This document shows positions 34,549 through 49,300 of a DNA stretch of 64,000 bases, piece by piece. Both the position numbers and the translations under genes were made by a program. The notes below the pieces were generated by a model. The model did no database searches. It saw only the letters and a program-made list of their open reading frames with translations, and was not told the origin of the DNA. Position 1 is the stretch's first letter, and the number at the start of each line of letters is the position of its first letter. Source of the DNA: Prinia subflava (taxonomy: Eukaryota; Chordata; Aves; Passeriformes; Cisticolidae); NCBI RefSeq assembly GCF_021018805.1, contig NC_086253.1, positions 36,519,583 to 36,583,582 on the forward strand, given 5' to 3'.

Positions 34549-37500
34549 ATGACTGTCATAGAGGAAAGTCGCCCTTTTGCACAGCAGTTATCCAATGTCT
34601 ACTTTACTATACTTTCACTTTTTTGTTTTAAACTTTTTGTGAAGATCAGCCTTGCTATACTTAGTCATTTCTACATCGTGAAAGGAAACCGTAAGGAAGC
34701 AGCAAGGATAGCTGCTGAATTTTATGGAGTTCCTCAAGGACAAGGTATATTTGTGCATTCTGTGTTATCACTACTGTTTGGGGATTTTGTTGTTCAGGCA
34801 ATTACTTATCTGCTAGCCTCATTTACATTTAGTTTTTCGAATGTTATGTGTCAGTGGGGGTTTCTTTCTGTAGGTGTTGCTGTGTTTTGTATAACAAAAA
34901 ATATCTGTAGGAGTGTTAGATTATGTGAGCTTGTTTCTTTTTTTTTAAATTTTTTTTTTAGATTAATATAAAGTTCAGAATAAAGCTGAAATATCACAGC
35001 TAGTTTTCTGTCAGGAGGGAGGCCTATATTTAAGATGGCTGTATATAAATAAGAGTGCTGAATAGTTCCCAATCTGGGACTATTTTCCCAGTTATTCCTA
35101 ATGTTTCACAGCTTACCATGCTTAGGTGAAATTTTCCATGTTTGGCATATGATTTTTTTGCACCACTCTAGTGAAATTAGTCCACATATTTTGAAAATTA
35201 TGTCTTGAGTAAGGTAAAATTTTCTTATAGTAATTTTTTTGAGAAGATGTGGTCCTCATGTACTTTGAATAAGTTGTCTCTTGGCAGATATCAGGAACTT
35301 TAGTAACACTCTGTCAGGGCCAGCTTTTGGGCATGTGTGTGGAAATGCTTCAGATTTTACTGGGTTGAATGCTCTTGTGAAAATTCCTTTTTCTGTTCAT
35401 ACATGAACTTTAGCAGAACTGCTGCCCCAATCTCATCTGTAGTAAGATACTATTTTCATTCAATTCTTTTGCATTACAGAACATGTTTCTAAATTGTAGC
35501 ATGCTGGTAAATGACTGAGACCTGATTTTGCTCAACTTGGGATCCCTGCTACCTCATTTGTCTTTATTGTTGTTCCTTGTATTCTGGCATGGCATCAAGC
35601 TGAGTTAGGCAATGGAACAGGAAGACTTGTCTTGCCTCTTGCTGCCTTTACTACTCATCTCTAGGTACCAGCAATTTGACAACATAGCCCAAGTTAAACA
35701 TAAAGGGAGAAACTATAGAAATGAGCTTCAAACAGTTTCAAACTCAAAAGATTTTTTCAGTCTTAAATGTTGGGACTAAAGCTAGACATTTTGTGTGAAG
35801 GTGTTAATATTTGTAATCCAGAAAGAAAGGCTTAAATCCTAAAGCAGCAATTAGCTTAACTTTGCAGAAGATTTACCTGAGATGGATTTATATCATGTGT
35901 TTTCTGCACGAGCTATGAAACCCAGGGTTTTTACATCTGAGTCTGTGAACGACACCATTTGAACTGCTATGCAGGTGTGTGTTTGTGTATGTGTATGTGT
36001 ATGTGTAGATAGATATGTGTGGGAGGGTGTGGGTATGTATGTGTATATTCACTACAGTATGACAGGAAGAGCACAGGCAGGAATACTTGCAGAGAATGGG
36101 GAAATCAAGAAGTTTTTGCCAGAAACTGCTGGCTAGCTCTAAGGCAGCTCTTTATGGGAAGACACACACGAGATGGGCGCAGAAGGAAAGAGTCTTAGGG
36201 AGAACTGGAGAGAAAGGAATAACATGCATCAGGCTGGAGAGTAAAATAATGTCTGTGGTGTTACCTGTTGCTGAACCCCGGAATCTGTAATTCAGTCATT
36301 TGTCAAAAGTCTTAACTATTATACCTAAAGTAGTGTATTATTAAGCATTCTAGTAGCTGGCCAATGCAAAAGATGAAAATCTGTCCCTCTTGCAGATTAC
36401 TGTTTAGGTCAGGTAGCAGAGGTTTTTTATTGATTTAAAGGATGAAACATATGATAGATTTTCTAGTTTTCTGCTTGTTTTATTAAAAGAAAATAGTTAA
36501 TGCAACTATTTTGTGCTTGAATTGTACTTTTTACAGTTCAATATCAGTGCGCCTTCATTTTTCACTGTCCAGCTTGCAGTGGTTGGTTCTGGATGTGTAA
36601 CAATTGTAAGCATATGTTCAGCTACTGTTACATAATCTGCTATTCATCCATCTGTTGTGACTAACAGCAACAATCCTTGCTCTTTGGCATGCAAATAATT
36701 CTCCTCAAAATTATTATTTTATCTTATCTTTTCTGTACTTTATTTCTATGTCTGTGGAAGGAGGCATGCTAGTGTCTGAACTCACATGTTGTGGGATTTG
36801 ATTTGTTGGTGTTGGTGAAACACAGGGATGCTGCAGTAGTGTTTATATAATACATGTAACAAAATATCCTGTTAAAAGTTATATCTAAAAGAGGTACAAT
36901 AAGTAACATGAAGCATGAAACAGCTTAAAAAATTAAATACTGAGTATCCTCCTAATTAGTGGTCCATTCTATGTTTTTTCTCAAGTACCAGAAAACCTCA
37001 GCAGAAAAAAACAACACAAAGAACCACCAAAACAGATAATTAGCCTAGCATCTATCATTAGCTAATTAAAGTTTATAATGTTTCAATAAGTAATTCAAAT
37101 TAGAGGAAATGTTTCTTTTCACATTCTAGCTTTAACCTGATTACCTACTCTCAAAATTATGTTAGCACTAGTATTTTAGATGTGCTTCTAATAACAAAAA
37201 TTACTTACTGCTATTACAATGGCTTGGCTAGGACAGAGCGCTATAATTTTGAAGAAAAAAGGAACCTTTGGAAATAATGTGCTACTAGGCACAGCCATAA
37301 TTTCACACTTTGTTAATTGACCCCTTGAGTTAAAATAAGTCTTCCTTTTGTGCAGACTGTTTTACTGAGAGTGTTTCAGGTACAGAGTAGTAGTTTTTGG
37401 TGGAACTTGTTTTGTCAAACTGAAGGTATAGAGGTCAGTTCAGGAATTGAGACCTAGGAATCATACATTTCAAGGGTGGCTTGCTTTGTTTTGTCACTTT

Positions 37501-38822
37501 TTCTTGATTAAATATAAGGAAACATCTTTGTCTGTGTTATCAGCTTTGCGTGGTCTTGTCGCTAAATGTTAGTAGTGAACGTGTCATACTTTGTTCCTTA
37601 ATATTTCTGGAATCTCTTCAGTTTCAATAGTCAGCAATCTACACTCCATCTATGCTTTGCATCTCAAGTGTATATGAATGGCTGGATAATGTCACAATAA
37701 TAAATCAGTAATTATGATACTGTCTATTTGGTATTGAAATGCAGATCTAGATCAGTGTTCAGCATCAGCTAAGACCAAAAAAGTGCATGTAAAAGTCCTA
37801 CTAATTATAAGGCACATTAATTTGTTTATGGAAATGATGTCTGAGTAAAACTTTTCTGGTGTATAGCTGAAAGGTACCTTTAGATGTAAATTGATTGCTG
37901 TAGGATCAAATATACATGAGTTACCTGGCAAGTGTTTGGCTAACCTGTTTTCAAAATGCTTAGTAATAGTGATTTCTGCAGCATCCTTATGCAACCAATT
38001 GCAGTTTTTACTGTTCTCATCACTAGACTGCTTCCCACTTTCCCCAAGACTGACCTACATCTTTATTTCTGCAAACTAAATACATTTTCATGTATTGTGA
38101 TTGTTTCTCTCTGTGTATAAGAAGTAATGAATTGAAGGACTATTATCATGCATTTTCCTATTTCTGCTGGGTTTTTTTTCTTTTCTAGAATAAAGTAAAA
38201 AAGATTTAACTTGACCTGTCCTCCTAAGTCTTATTTTCTAGCACCTGGAGTTACTGCAGTTGCTCTGCAGTTACTGCCAGCTCATATATAGCTTACAGAC
38301 ATCTTTACTGATGTCTAATTTCCCATGTTAAACAGAGTACTCCAGCTGAGACTTTATGAGTGTAACTGAGGGAACTATTAGTTGTCTACAAGTGGAACAC
38401 TTATGTCATGTGCCATGTATATGGCACCCTATGTAATACCTCCTGGAATGATACTGCCCCCTCAGCAGTAAAGTATTTTGGATAGAGTCTGTAGCTTGTA
38501 AATCACATGTTAAAACAAAGTCACTGTATTGTGCATTTGCTCTTTCCTCTCTAAGTATAGAACTTTGTACTGACCTTCAGCTAATTTCATGCTCTCCTGG
38601 TATCAGACAATTTCTCCATTTTACTTGCCTGTTTTGAATTGTTTCCCTTTGAGCAATTGTAGCATCTACAGTTTAGTATCATCTACTGCTTGCATAAAAA
38701 TAAATACATTATTCTATGATTCACAGTGTTAACAGCCTAAATAGCTCCAAATGCAGGACAGAACTCTGCAGTCTTTTACATTTGCTTAAAGTGAATTGAA
38801 AACCTGTGTCCCGATAGAGTTG

Positions 38823-38873
<51 letters not shown>

Positions 38874-41800
38874 GTGAACTCAGTGGTATTAGTACTGTAA
38901 AAAAAATAAATGAAATAGGGATCCATTCTATTATAAAGGTGCTGTTTGCTGGGTTATTTTTAACTTTGGCACTAATTTTGTAAACACTTACTCATATACA
39001 CTTGCCCCATTGATTTGAAAGGGACTGACTAGTTGTTTGGAGCCAAGTGCTTTGCAATAAGGGAAAAGAGCTGTGCTGGAAATAGGTTTTGGTGCCTAGT
39101 GTTTCTTTATTTATTGTGTTGAAGTGAACATTTGCATATTCCTTGCATTTGAAACTTTGCAAAAGTCAAAATTTTATTAATTTCTTTCTTAATGGATAAA
39201 GTCATAGTAAATATATATTTTTTCTGTTTTAAAATTCTGTGCCCTATGAACTGATACACAAGAATAAACTAACCTGAAAATTAACTCCTATATATATTTA
39301 GCTCCTTAGCAAACTATGTGTAATGACAGTGATCTTCTCAGTAACATTTCTTCTCTCATGATATTTCCAGATCTGTGAAGAGTTAATAACTCAGCTTTTT
39401 GTACACCTGTTGCTGGATGAACACTGGAGGGTCAAGAGCAGCTTTTAGACTCTTCCTACTATACTGACCAACTGGTCACATCATGAAAGTGCTCTGTCTA
39501 TAGGAGCACTGGCTTGGAGCTTCAGATGAGTTTTATAGTTTAGTTGCTTTAGGATGAGGTAGTAGTGCTGTGATATGAGGTGATTTCAAAGTTTCTATAT
39601 CAAATCAAAAGAATTAATCAATTACCGTATGTTTTGGGTCTGTAAGATATAAACTGTGCCAACAAATAGTGGTAAGATCTTGGTTTGTATGAAAGAGCCC
39701 ATACTTTGTTACTGCAGATAACTTCATAGAAGGAGGCATAGTTCTCACTCATAAATGTTTTTATAAGGCAGACGGTATCTATTTTATCAAAAGTAAACCT
39801 GATACTCAGTAATTGTCGAAATGTATTTAGCTACAAGAAGAAAGTGACAGAGGGGAACCTTCTCATGAAAAAAGTAAATTTGCAGAGGCAAACGTAACAT
39901 AAACAACAAACATACATGTCATGTACATATACAGATATCTGGGGTCTGATAGACAAGCTAAGTAATTCTGAGAATGTAAAATTATTTGTCCTAAATATTT
40001 TATAATGATGTCACCTCTCTTCACAAAAATTTGTATAAAATTTCACTTTATCCATAAGTCTATAAGTTAAAGTTATTTGAAAGCAGAAATTGTGTTTATA
40101 GTATGGTTCTTAAAATATGTACTGGTTTTGCAGAACAGGAAAGGTGAATATGCCCTGGTTTCTACTCTCAGATGACTGTAGCAAATTGTAAGCTACCCAT
40201 CTTTGCTGTACCTGTCTTGGTCAGGCACAGTAGGAAAGCTCAGTATACTAGTTAGGCTAAATTAAGCTATCGACAGGATTGTGGTAGTTCAGTCTACTGG
40301 AGTATCCATCTTCTTCCAAAGACTGATAAATACTATGAAGTTTCCTGTTTCTGGTTTGGTTTTTTTTTTTTTTTTTTTTGTACACTGGGAACTACTCGGG
40401 TAGTCCCAAGAAACCAGTCCTTAAAATACAGCTCACAAATAGGCAATAATGCCATGTTTCACTGTCAGAGATCTACTATTTGGAAGGCTTGTAGTGAATG
40501 ATTAGAGCAAAGTTTTCATATTTATTATATCCTAACAAATTGCAATTGATAAAGCCACTCAGCAACAGTTGTTAGGTAGGGAGGAGAGGCATGAGGCATT
40601 TTCTCAACTTACATTCCACAGAGATCACAGTTCTATTAATAAAAGCCACACAAGACCTCTCTTAGCTTCCTGGATACAATAGAGATTCATTTAGCAATGA
40701 CAGGAATATTGTATGGCATACCTATTCACCATACCACTTGCTGTAAGGCACCACATTTAGCATTTGTTTTTCATTTGCAGCATGTAAACTAATGGTGTAA
40801 AAATGCTTAAGATAGTGTGAATATTCTTTTTTGAAAGTTTAGAACAGGAGGCTCATTTGATGGACTTCATCACTTTCTGTTGAATGCCAAATAACTTTGC
40901 CTAGTATGACAAACGACTGCCAAAAAAGAGTCATACTTCAAAGTAAAGCCAATAAGGCACTTTCTTTGAAGGAAGAAAATGACACCACATATTAGACAAG
41001 TACCAGAACATTCTTTTTCGAAGAACATATTCTACCTTAAAGGAGTTTTGCTCAGAGTTATATGATGCAACTAAATTGGCGTGGCCAGAGACCTGACTTA
41101 TATACAGCAACAAAAAGCAATATCTGTTGGCAAGCATATTGCTTTTAATTCACATTTTTCATTTTTTACATCTCTCATCTTAAAGAAAATTTCTGAGGCC
41201 ACAGAAACATCTAGTGAATGGGTATGTTGGAGCCTGTTTGCTTGCTTGCCTCCCTGAAAGAAACTGATGTAGCCTATGTAGATTTGTTTGTGGGGTTTTT
41301 TACTCTTCTGTGTATGTCAGAACCTCCTTGAGGTCCACCAGCTGCATTTTTTTGGTTGGTTTCATTCAGGTGTACCTCCTTGAAATGTATTTTTTTTCTG
41401 AATATGGACCTTAACTTGTCATGAACCTAAGTCCTATTCTCTTGCTTGGAATGTGCAATCTAAACTCACATGGAAATGCTCTTCATCAATTAATTTTTGT
41501 ATTTTTCTCTGTGAAATGAATAGTAATCTTATGCAATAATATAAGTACAAAATGAACATTGTGAACTCTGATGTAGCTTTAAACCTGGCGTTTTAAAGGT
41601 GCATAGCAATAAGACTGAAAGGCAATCCTGGAGCAATCTGTCTGCAAGGCTTTAGAGAGAACTGGTGTTGGAGAAAATATGCAGGAAACTGCAGTATTGA
41701 CTTGGGGCAATCTCAGTTGTACCATCTGCACTGGTCTTCTTGCACTGGTGGGGCATAAGGCAAGAGAGGAAGACCAAAATAGCATAGCTCTCTGAAGGTG

Positions 41801-42567
41801 ATGTTCCTTCCTTCAGCCACTGGATTCTTATGGCCAGGGTTTTGCTATTCACATTCCTCTCTTGTAGGGGATGTTCTCAAACATTCACAACATAGGCAAA
41901 CAGTGAGTGAACTTCTGCCAGTTAGATGAGGATGGCTTTGGGGGGGAATTGCATAGCATGCCTAAGTACAGAGCTCTACTCATGACTGCAGCAATGCTGG
42001 CTGCCTGGCCATAAATCCTTTGTGGCATGCTGCATCTGTTGCACTAGGGGATGCTACTCTCTGCCATGTCTGGAGTCTTTCTGGCAATAGATATTCTCTC
42101 TCTCTTTATGGTTGTTTTTTCACTATAGTTGACTGAAGATTCTCTCTGGAGTGCCCTTTACCTCTCCTGTTCTGACTACTGGTTTCATGCCTGTGTCTGT
42201 CTTTGTGTCAGTATCTGAAGCTCAGGTCTGTTTGGTAACTGATTTGCTTTGGTTCTGCCTCATGACTTCTGTGATTTAGTTTAGTTTACATATTAGCAAG
42301 TATTCTGTATTATTGCTGCCCTGTCTGCATGAAGAGTCTGAGAGGTAAACATTGCAAACAAGCTGAGAAATGTAATAAATGTGTCATTGTTCTGTATTTG
42401 ACTTCTTGGAGGCCTGAGACAAAGCCTTTGTCATATCAGAAATTTAAATCTTTTTTTCAACCTTCAGTTGTGATTCCCAGCATCCAAAAACACAAGGTGT
42501 AGCAGCTGTAGAAATCTCAGGAGAAGAGGTAGGAAAATTACTAGCTAGCCACCCATGCTGTTGCAAA

Positions 42568-42620
<53 letters not shown>

Positions 42621-45600
42621 ATCATCATCATCAATCATCATCTTCTTCTATTACTACTACTACTTACTACTATTACAACTGATTTAGACTTCCAGCCAAG
42701 AGACAGTGATGCGATTGTATTGAGTATGTAACAAACTTTTTTAGTGCTTATAACAGTGTAAAGAAATGTCATTTTATGCTTAAGGAACTAGTGACCATTC
42801 AAGCATTATCTACCTACTTGCTGGTATTTGTCAAGAGGACTGGTTGGTGACCTGGATAATGCCTAAGCTTCTGGTTGCCTGCTAATGAATTGTGTCACCA
42901 TCATACTTGCCATGAGGTATGGCTTGATCCAAAAGTCTGTTTGACAAACAAATAAGTTGTTCCAGGCCTTTCTTTCCCTGTTCTGCTCCTAGAGCTTTAT
43001 CCCTGTACTTTTATGGTGCACTTATGATCCTTGGCATTGAGCTGGCACTGCAGAATGTAACAGGGGCACCACTGTGGCCTTGTAGGATGCTGTTTTTGTC
43101 AGTAAACACAGTTCCACAATCCTTCCTAAAATTTGCTTCATCTTGGCATCTCCTACAGGGAGGAATGTTCAGGATTTCTTCTGGTTCATTTTTGGCAATG
43201 TCAAATGACAGGCCCCTCCTGGGGTACTGGCACTGAGCCACATGGGGCCTGTCTGTCATTTCAGCTTCATGGTTGCAGGGTGTGGATCACAGTAACAGGA
43301 AGAGTCAGTTTCTAGTCCTGTTCCAGAATTTAGTGTGGCAGGTTCCACACAGTCACTGTGACCCCATAATAATCCTGGTCATGAAAACAGAGTAAACTGG
43401 AAGTACAGAACAGTTTGGGAACAAGGTGGGTCATCCATTTGCTGGTTTGAGATGATTTCACACAAAACACTGATCTATGACATTTGAAAATGGTGCAATT
43501 TTTCCTTAAGATAAATTATTGTTATAGGAGTTTGGACTGTATTGTGTTGGACTGCATCATGTGTTGAAAGGTCAAGGGAGTTTTGGGTTTTGTTGGTTTT
43601 AACACATTTTTTGTGTGTTACCACAATTGCATCTCCATTGCCTTAAAAATAGTCTTGAAAATAGAATGAGTTCCCTTCTGAAAGGGATGAGCAAAAATTT
43701 ACTTCTATTTTCATTTGCACCTGTTAAGAACTGCTGCCCCTTTAAACTCAGAGCTATGTGCTGACATGGAAATGTTGAAACTTTACTGATGTTTCCTTTT
43801 ACAAAAATCTGGAATAAAAAGATTTTGAAAGTTTCCTTTAACATTTCTTTGTCTGGGTTATAAATTTGAACAGAACTAATTGTTAATGAAATGTAACTTA
43901 GTGCTTTATTTAAAACTTGTATGCTAAATTCGCTCAGATTCAAACCCATCAGTAAAGTCCTCTGGTTCACTAACTCTCTGACTGTAATATCTGCCCCTTC
44001 TCGTGGCTGCTTTTTTGAAGGTAACAGCAATGCTTCCATGAGTAACTTTGATCTAAATGCTGTCCCTAATTGCTTGTTTACCAACTCAGGAAAAATAATG
44101 GTCAGCCGTGTCTTTTACATGCTTGGACACCTACTTAGACTTCTGTTAAAGGTTTTCTGGCAGATTTTGGAAGTATTTGAACATCTTCTATAGAGAAAAA
44201 TCTGAAGAACAGAATCTCAGGACTAAGTTGTTTGGTAGTTTTGAATGTTAATAGTTTTATTACCTAATGAAGTTGAAGGATAGTGAGGGGTTTTTTGTAG
44301 CTAATGTAGTCCAGGGCATAGATGGTTGCTGTGAGAAAGATCACATAGCAATTCCATGTCAGAGGAGGAAATAGCATGGTCTTCAGCCTTATTCTATGTT
44401 TTTAACCATGTTCATTCCCTTATCTCAAGTATATTTTTTACATAATTTCAGATGATTTTTGATACTGTTTTAGCTTTTTTTAAAATCTTGTATTTGTGAA
44501 CTCTTTTAATAGGACTTTTTAATGGTTTTTGCTTAAAAGTTGAATAGTTTGGGCAAGCAGAATTTATTGAAAAGTTCCTTCTAGAGCCCTGAAGGGCTTT
44601 GCTTTCTTTAAAGCACAAAACTGTGTATTTTCTAATGTCCTCTAGAGTATTCAAAGTAACTCAGAGAGTGGCAAGCATCTATGGAATATCTCTGTGTAAT
44701 AGAGATATACTTTTCCTATAAGCTGTGCTTTGAAGTGGAGGGTTTTGGGGGTGGTTTTGGGGTTTTGCAGTACCTAAGTGCATTGGTAGCTCGTTGCTTC
44801 CTGTGCAGTTGTCTGTACAAGAGAGCAGGTGATGCTGACTCTGGTGGGGCTCTGCCTCTTTGAAGCCATGGCAGCTGTCTGTGTGCCTGCTGGTTGCCTT
44901 GCCCCTGCCAGTCAAACCTCTCAGATTAGTCAGAGAGAGCAGGGGCTGGAATAAATGTGGGAAGCATTTGTATGAAGCACTTCCAGGTTTGTACCACTCC
45001 TACAGAGAGACACAGATTCATTCTCAGCTGATAACCTCACCCACAAAACTCCTACAAAAAAATGTAGATTTTTTTTTCTTGTCAATTCCTGCTCTGCAGT
45101 CCCAGATGCTTTGCTTGATCCTGATCCTCACCACCTTCTCACAAGAGTCCTGGAATTCCATTCCAAATGGAAATTTAAAACTGAGATGAACCTCAGAGCC
45201 ATGGCAAGTACAAAACTGTCAGTGTTTATTTCTCACGGGAGAATAATGCTGCTGTCTTCCTGCACAGGCACATGTCTACACATCCTTATATGCTCTCCTG
45301 TTAATTCCTCTTTCAGTATTTATTTACCTGGAAGAAAGCACTACAAAGTAACACATAAGTCTAGTATTAAGGTGATATATTTATAATGTACCTTTTATAA
45401 TGAGCCCTTTTGTGAAGGAACTTTTGTGAAGGCTTGGTTTCAGATTTACATGCAGCATTTGATTGCTGGATATGTTGAAATGTTTATTTCAGTCAGGGAG
45501 ATATTCTGATTCATTCAGCTAGATAAAACCTGAGGAAAACAGTTGTCTGAAATCAGCCTAATGTCTGTGAGATTGCTGTTTTGTTCAGTCTGGTGAGAAG

Positions 45601-46281
45601 AGCAGTAGCCCACCTTCTCTGTTCCGTAAAGGGTGTAGCACTGTTCCAAGTAAGACAGTTCTCATGTGCTGGAATTTAAAGGTGAAATTTGCAGCTGCTT
45701 CTTCTTCCCCTCACCCTGTTTAACTATAATCTTGCCTCTGATTTTCTCCTGAAGAAAACCAAGAGGGATATAGAAAATTTCATTAAATATGTGAGCATTA
45801 TTTCAGAATTTTAGGGGTGAAGTTTAATCATGTATCTAAAAAGAGTAGTATTACTGAAACTCAGTAATGTTGATTTGCTTGTTAAAAATTTACAAGTGGC
45901 TAGTTTATATATCTGTAGAAGAGCGTAATGAGGAAATACTGCAAGGAAATGCCAGGGAGGTAAAGGAGACATTTTAACATGTTATTAACACAGAGAAGTC
46001 ACTGTCTTTTACCATGATGGAATTTTATCATGGATTGCTTCTCTCTGCAGGTTTCTGTTGTATAGTATCAGCCTGATACATAGTAATGAACAAAAAATTC
46101 TAGCACTCTTTTTCGTTGGTTTTGTTACTATTTTTAAAAAATATTGATCTGTGCTTCTGACAAGACTACAGCCTTATTTTCATAACAGGATCAGGCTTTA
46201 AAAATAATTTTTTTTTTTAGTCAAAACATGCTTTTACTCAAGACTTAGTTTCTGTTGATATTTGCAGGATAACTTACCCCC

Positions 46282-46316
<35 letters not shown>

Positions 46317-49300
46317 AGAAGGAAAAAAACTACAGAAAACCAGGAGTGTTTCATAGCTTTGTGGATTCTCCTGAATTCTAAAATCACTCTTAACTGCACA
46401 TTACATATGAGTAAAACCTGATGCAGTAATAATTGCTGTTACTATTATTAAAGGAATTTCCATTCTGATAAAATAATTTTGGTTTTCTGTTTTAGACTGC
46501 TTGGTATTCAAACAGCAAAACATTTGAATACTTATGCTTTAAGAATCTGTTTCTTTTTTGTGTTAAATGATTAAAAAATCAACACCTTCTTTCCATTTAA
46601 ATCATGTAAATAGTTAAGACTCATGCTGTAGCTAAGCTGATTCTTTCTCCGTTTTAAAAATAGAAAATGCTGGAGCAGTCCTTCCCTTCCCCCACCCTAT
46701 AGTCACTAGTCCAAGCTAGTAAATGTTACTGAATGGATTTCAGTGTTGTAGCCATTCTACAGTAAGTACAGCAAGATCCTTTGTGAAAAAGAGAAAGGAG
46801 GAAAAAAGGTTGTAGAAATCATTTGTGGATGTTCGTCAGACCAGAGTACCTGCACCAATGACAGACAGGCTTTCCTCGAGAAACAAATCATGACAACAAA
46901 CACTGCTGCTCAGAGGAGCCAGAATCTCTCCAAAAGACGCCTAGAAAGTGTAGGGGAGTGTCCTGCAAAACGGAAAGCTAGCTGGGGTATTCTGACCAGC
47001 CAAGGTTAGTATAGCAGCCATTTCAGAAACCGGGTGCTTAAATATGCTGAGCTGACCCAATTTGTGATGGTCTAGCTATAAAACTGTTTTTTGGTTTCTG
47101 TTTCTGCTTGTTTTTTTGTTTTGTTTTTTTTTTTTTTTTTTTCTTCTAGTTGTGATGTAAATGCATGCTTTGGTTAGTGGCACTTTATTGTCTTGCATGG
47201 GTTAACAGAAGGGTACTGAGGCTATTTTTGTTCTTTCTGCTCTTATCAGCTGACCTAAAATACCATTTCTTGTTTATCTGCCCTATTTGTTTTATGCAAG
47301 TGGTTAAGGCTTGACTTACCATGACTTTTGCTGTCCTGTCACAAGGTAACTGGATACTGAAGGTTAATTGTTTACTACGGGGAACCAGGGAATGAAAGGA
47401 GGGGGAGGAGTAAACTTTACATAGAACTTTATGTGTAAGGAGTCTACAGATAGCTGAGATAGGAGGCAAAAAGGAACACAAGTGACAAAATCATTGTCCT
47501 GTACTAAGATACTCAGGACAAAGATATAATTGTAAGGCTTTGCATAGAGAAGTACTTAGGAGGTATTTAAGTTGCTGAACATTTTCAGCAATGAGAAATA
47601 AACTCTGTTAGAAGTGTTTAGGACTCTCATTGCCTGTGCCATGTTTTCCTGTATTATTTTTTACAGTCCAAGTGTGTAAAATTGAACTTTGAATAATTTC
47701 AAGAGTCTTAAGAGGATTTTTTTTTTTATGGCGTGATCATAATTCCATTTAATATTGATGATATCATAAGGTCTAGAATGAAACAAAAAAAGAAATTAAG
47801 AAAGTCAAACTTGGAATTTACAATAACATGATATTAAAAAAAACCAAACTGGAAATGTTAAAATAGTCAATGAGAGGATTAGAGAGTGAGTTCATATGTT
47901 GTGCATAAGGGACTGTGAGTTTACCAAAATATAGCTATATGTTATAGAAATCAAAGTTATTCTTAAAATAGCTTTGATGTTTTCCAGTATTGACAGTTTT
48001 AGAACTAAACAATATTCAAGGATTTAAGCAGCAGTTTCCTTATCTTCCAAGTAACCCTTTGAATGCAATGTTTGGCTGTATGGTTTTATTTATTCACCAG
48101 TTTTGATGAGCAGAGCATCTTTTGCCCTCACGTTTTTCACTGTTTGGCCTAAGATTTCCTGACCTAAAGAAACTTTTATTTATGGTCATTTTAGCTTGTT
48201 AGGTCAGTAGTTTCCAAAAATACTTGGACAATATCCCTCAGCTGAAAATAAATTTATCAAGAGTTTATCAGTGTTAGTGCTAGCCACTCCATTATATGGA
48301 GTGTTGAAGGTTAGGCTCTCTTGCTACTCTTACAAAGAAATAGCCACAATTAGTTTAGTTTTGAAATTCTCAGAATTGAAGTAAAATATGGAAACTAAAA
48401 TTTTCTGAAGAATCCATCTGAACAGGGTCTAGCTACTCAGAGCCTCTTTGTGATTGCCATACTGGGAATATACATTTATTGATAGACATCCTGAAGTACT
48501 GAGAGACTTCTGTTGCACTTAAGGCTTCTGATTTTTGCAGTTCACTTGAATAACAAGTATGTCTTTTATCAAGTCTGAAGGATGGTTTTTTTCTTTCCTC
48601 TCCATTTCATCCAGAGAGGTATCCAAACCTGACTTGGCTCTACAGGCAGCCTTGTAGAGCAAAGGAAGAGAAACTCATACTGCAATGCAGTCTGTAATTA
48701 AATAGGCAGATTGGAAAATCTGCTGAAAGTGATGCAGAGGGTAGAATATATCATAAGATTGGCTAGAAGGGTGAAAGGATAGAGTCAAAATGGGAAAAGG
48801 CCTTCAGCCTGCTGGCTTGAGGGGCCACAACTCCAAAATCTTGTGGATGGGACAAAAATCACACACTGGGCCCAGCTTTGCCACACAATTTCTTGCCGTT
48901 TATAAGGCTTGGGCCCTGTACTTCATTCACTTTCAGGTAGTCTGGGAAAATACAGGGAATTCTGTACAGTTTGGGAAACATTTTTTCTGCTCTGGATTAT
49001 AAGGCTGACACTGTGTTTGAGGAACAAAATTATTCCAGACTTAACTCTCTGGAGTCTGAACCCAGCTCAGACTGTCCATATGACTTTTCTGTCACCTTCT
49101 GGTTGGGAAAGGGACTGAAAAACCCTTACTTTGTTTCAGTGACTTGTCCAAGGAAATAATAGCAGCCAAAGAATATTACCAGCTGCTCCCCCTACTCAAG
49201 TCAAATCTGATGAGGATCAAATAGACTACTGAGTTTGGAGATTTATGTGATTTTACATCTTGGCATTCTAGCTAGGGCACACAGACTTTGCAAGCTACTT

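Noticed and set aside
42568..42675. Trinucleotide array as a possible CRISPR or coding repeat
   Set aside because: A simple CAT microsatellite with no spacers and no open gene structure.
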